Shown: positions 5,362 to 5,368 of the stretch, in pieces
Layout: every line of letters starts with the position of its first letter
Numbering within the stretch: the first letter of the stretch is position 1
Origin: Tissierellia bacterium
GTDB taxonomy: Bacteria; Bacillota_A; Clostridia; Tissierellales; Peptoniphilaceae
DNA length: 5,368 nt
Reading direction: 5' to 3'
Assembly: GCA_012728775.1 (NCBI GenBank)
Contig: JAAYEN010000207.1
Span: forward strand, 1-5,368
The notes under the pieces: model-generated
What the model was told of the DNA's origin: nothing
The model's database searches: none
What the model saw: only the letters and a program-made list of their open reading frames with translations
Made by a program: the position numbers and the translations under genes

Positions 5362-5368
5362 TAAAAAT

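Overview
The window is AT-rich throughout (low-GC coding and intergenic DNA), with strong Shine-Dalgarno sequences (AGGAG, AAGGAGGT), a TPP riboswitch followed by an intrinsic terminator, a CCA-encoding tRNA gene, and proteins of the YpuA/DUF1002, ThiW and Zur types. Together these point to a Firmicute chromosome, probably of the Clostridia/Tissierellia kind. I cannot name a genus from the sequence alone.

Left part (1-3480) is a zinc-homeostasis locus. On the minus strand a Fur-family repressor, best read as Zur (480-911), is followed without a gap by a zinc-ribbon protein (479 to beyond the left edge). Divergent to these is a zinc ABC importer operon, znuA-znuC-znuB (1030-3459), whose genes overlap by 8 and 4 bases. 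In the divergent spacer a sigma-A-type promoter (957-985) is followed directly by a perfect 25-bp palindrome (986-1010) covering the expected transcription start. The simple model is that zinc-loaded Zur binds the palindrome and shuts off the importer. ZnuA captures Zn2+ outside the cell with the help of a His/Asp-rich loop, ZnuB carries it across the membrane, and ZnuC supplies ATP energy.

Middle part (3442-4390): a hairpin with T-runs on both strands ends znuB and also ends the convergent gene 3484-4353 (minus), a secreted DUF1002/YpuA-like protein of unknown role. That gene has a very strong ribosome binding site and an extended -10 promoter with a 13-bp palindrome where the -35 box would be.

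Right part (4354-5368): the 336-base gap before thiW is almost fully explained. It holds the DUF1002 promoter (minus), a promoter at 4478-4506 (plus), a TPP (thi-box) riboswitch aptamer (about 4511-4600), an antiterminator/terminator switch (4595-4660) and the thiW ribosome binding site. ThiW (4690-5196) is the substrate-binding membrane component of an ECF transporter predicted to import the thiazole precursor of thiamin. A hairpin (5199-5222) and a class II tRNA-Leu(CAA) on the minus strand (5229-5315) close the window.

I found no mobile element, CRISPR array, phage gene or evident undescribed multi-gene system. The points of most interest are regulatory architecture (Zur palindrome, TPP switch, DUF1002 promoter palindrome) and the uncharacterised zinc-ribbon protein fused transcriptionally to zur.
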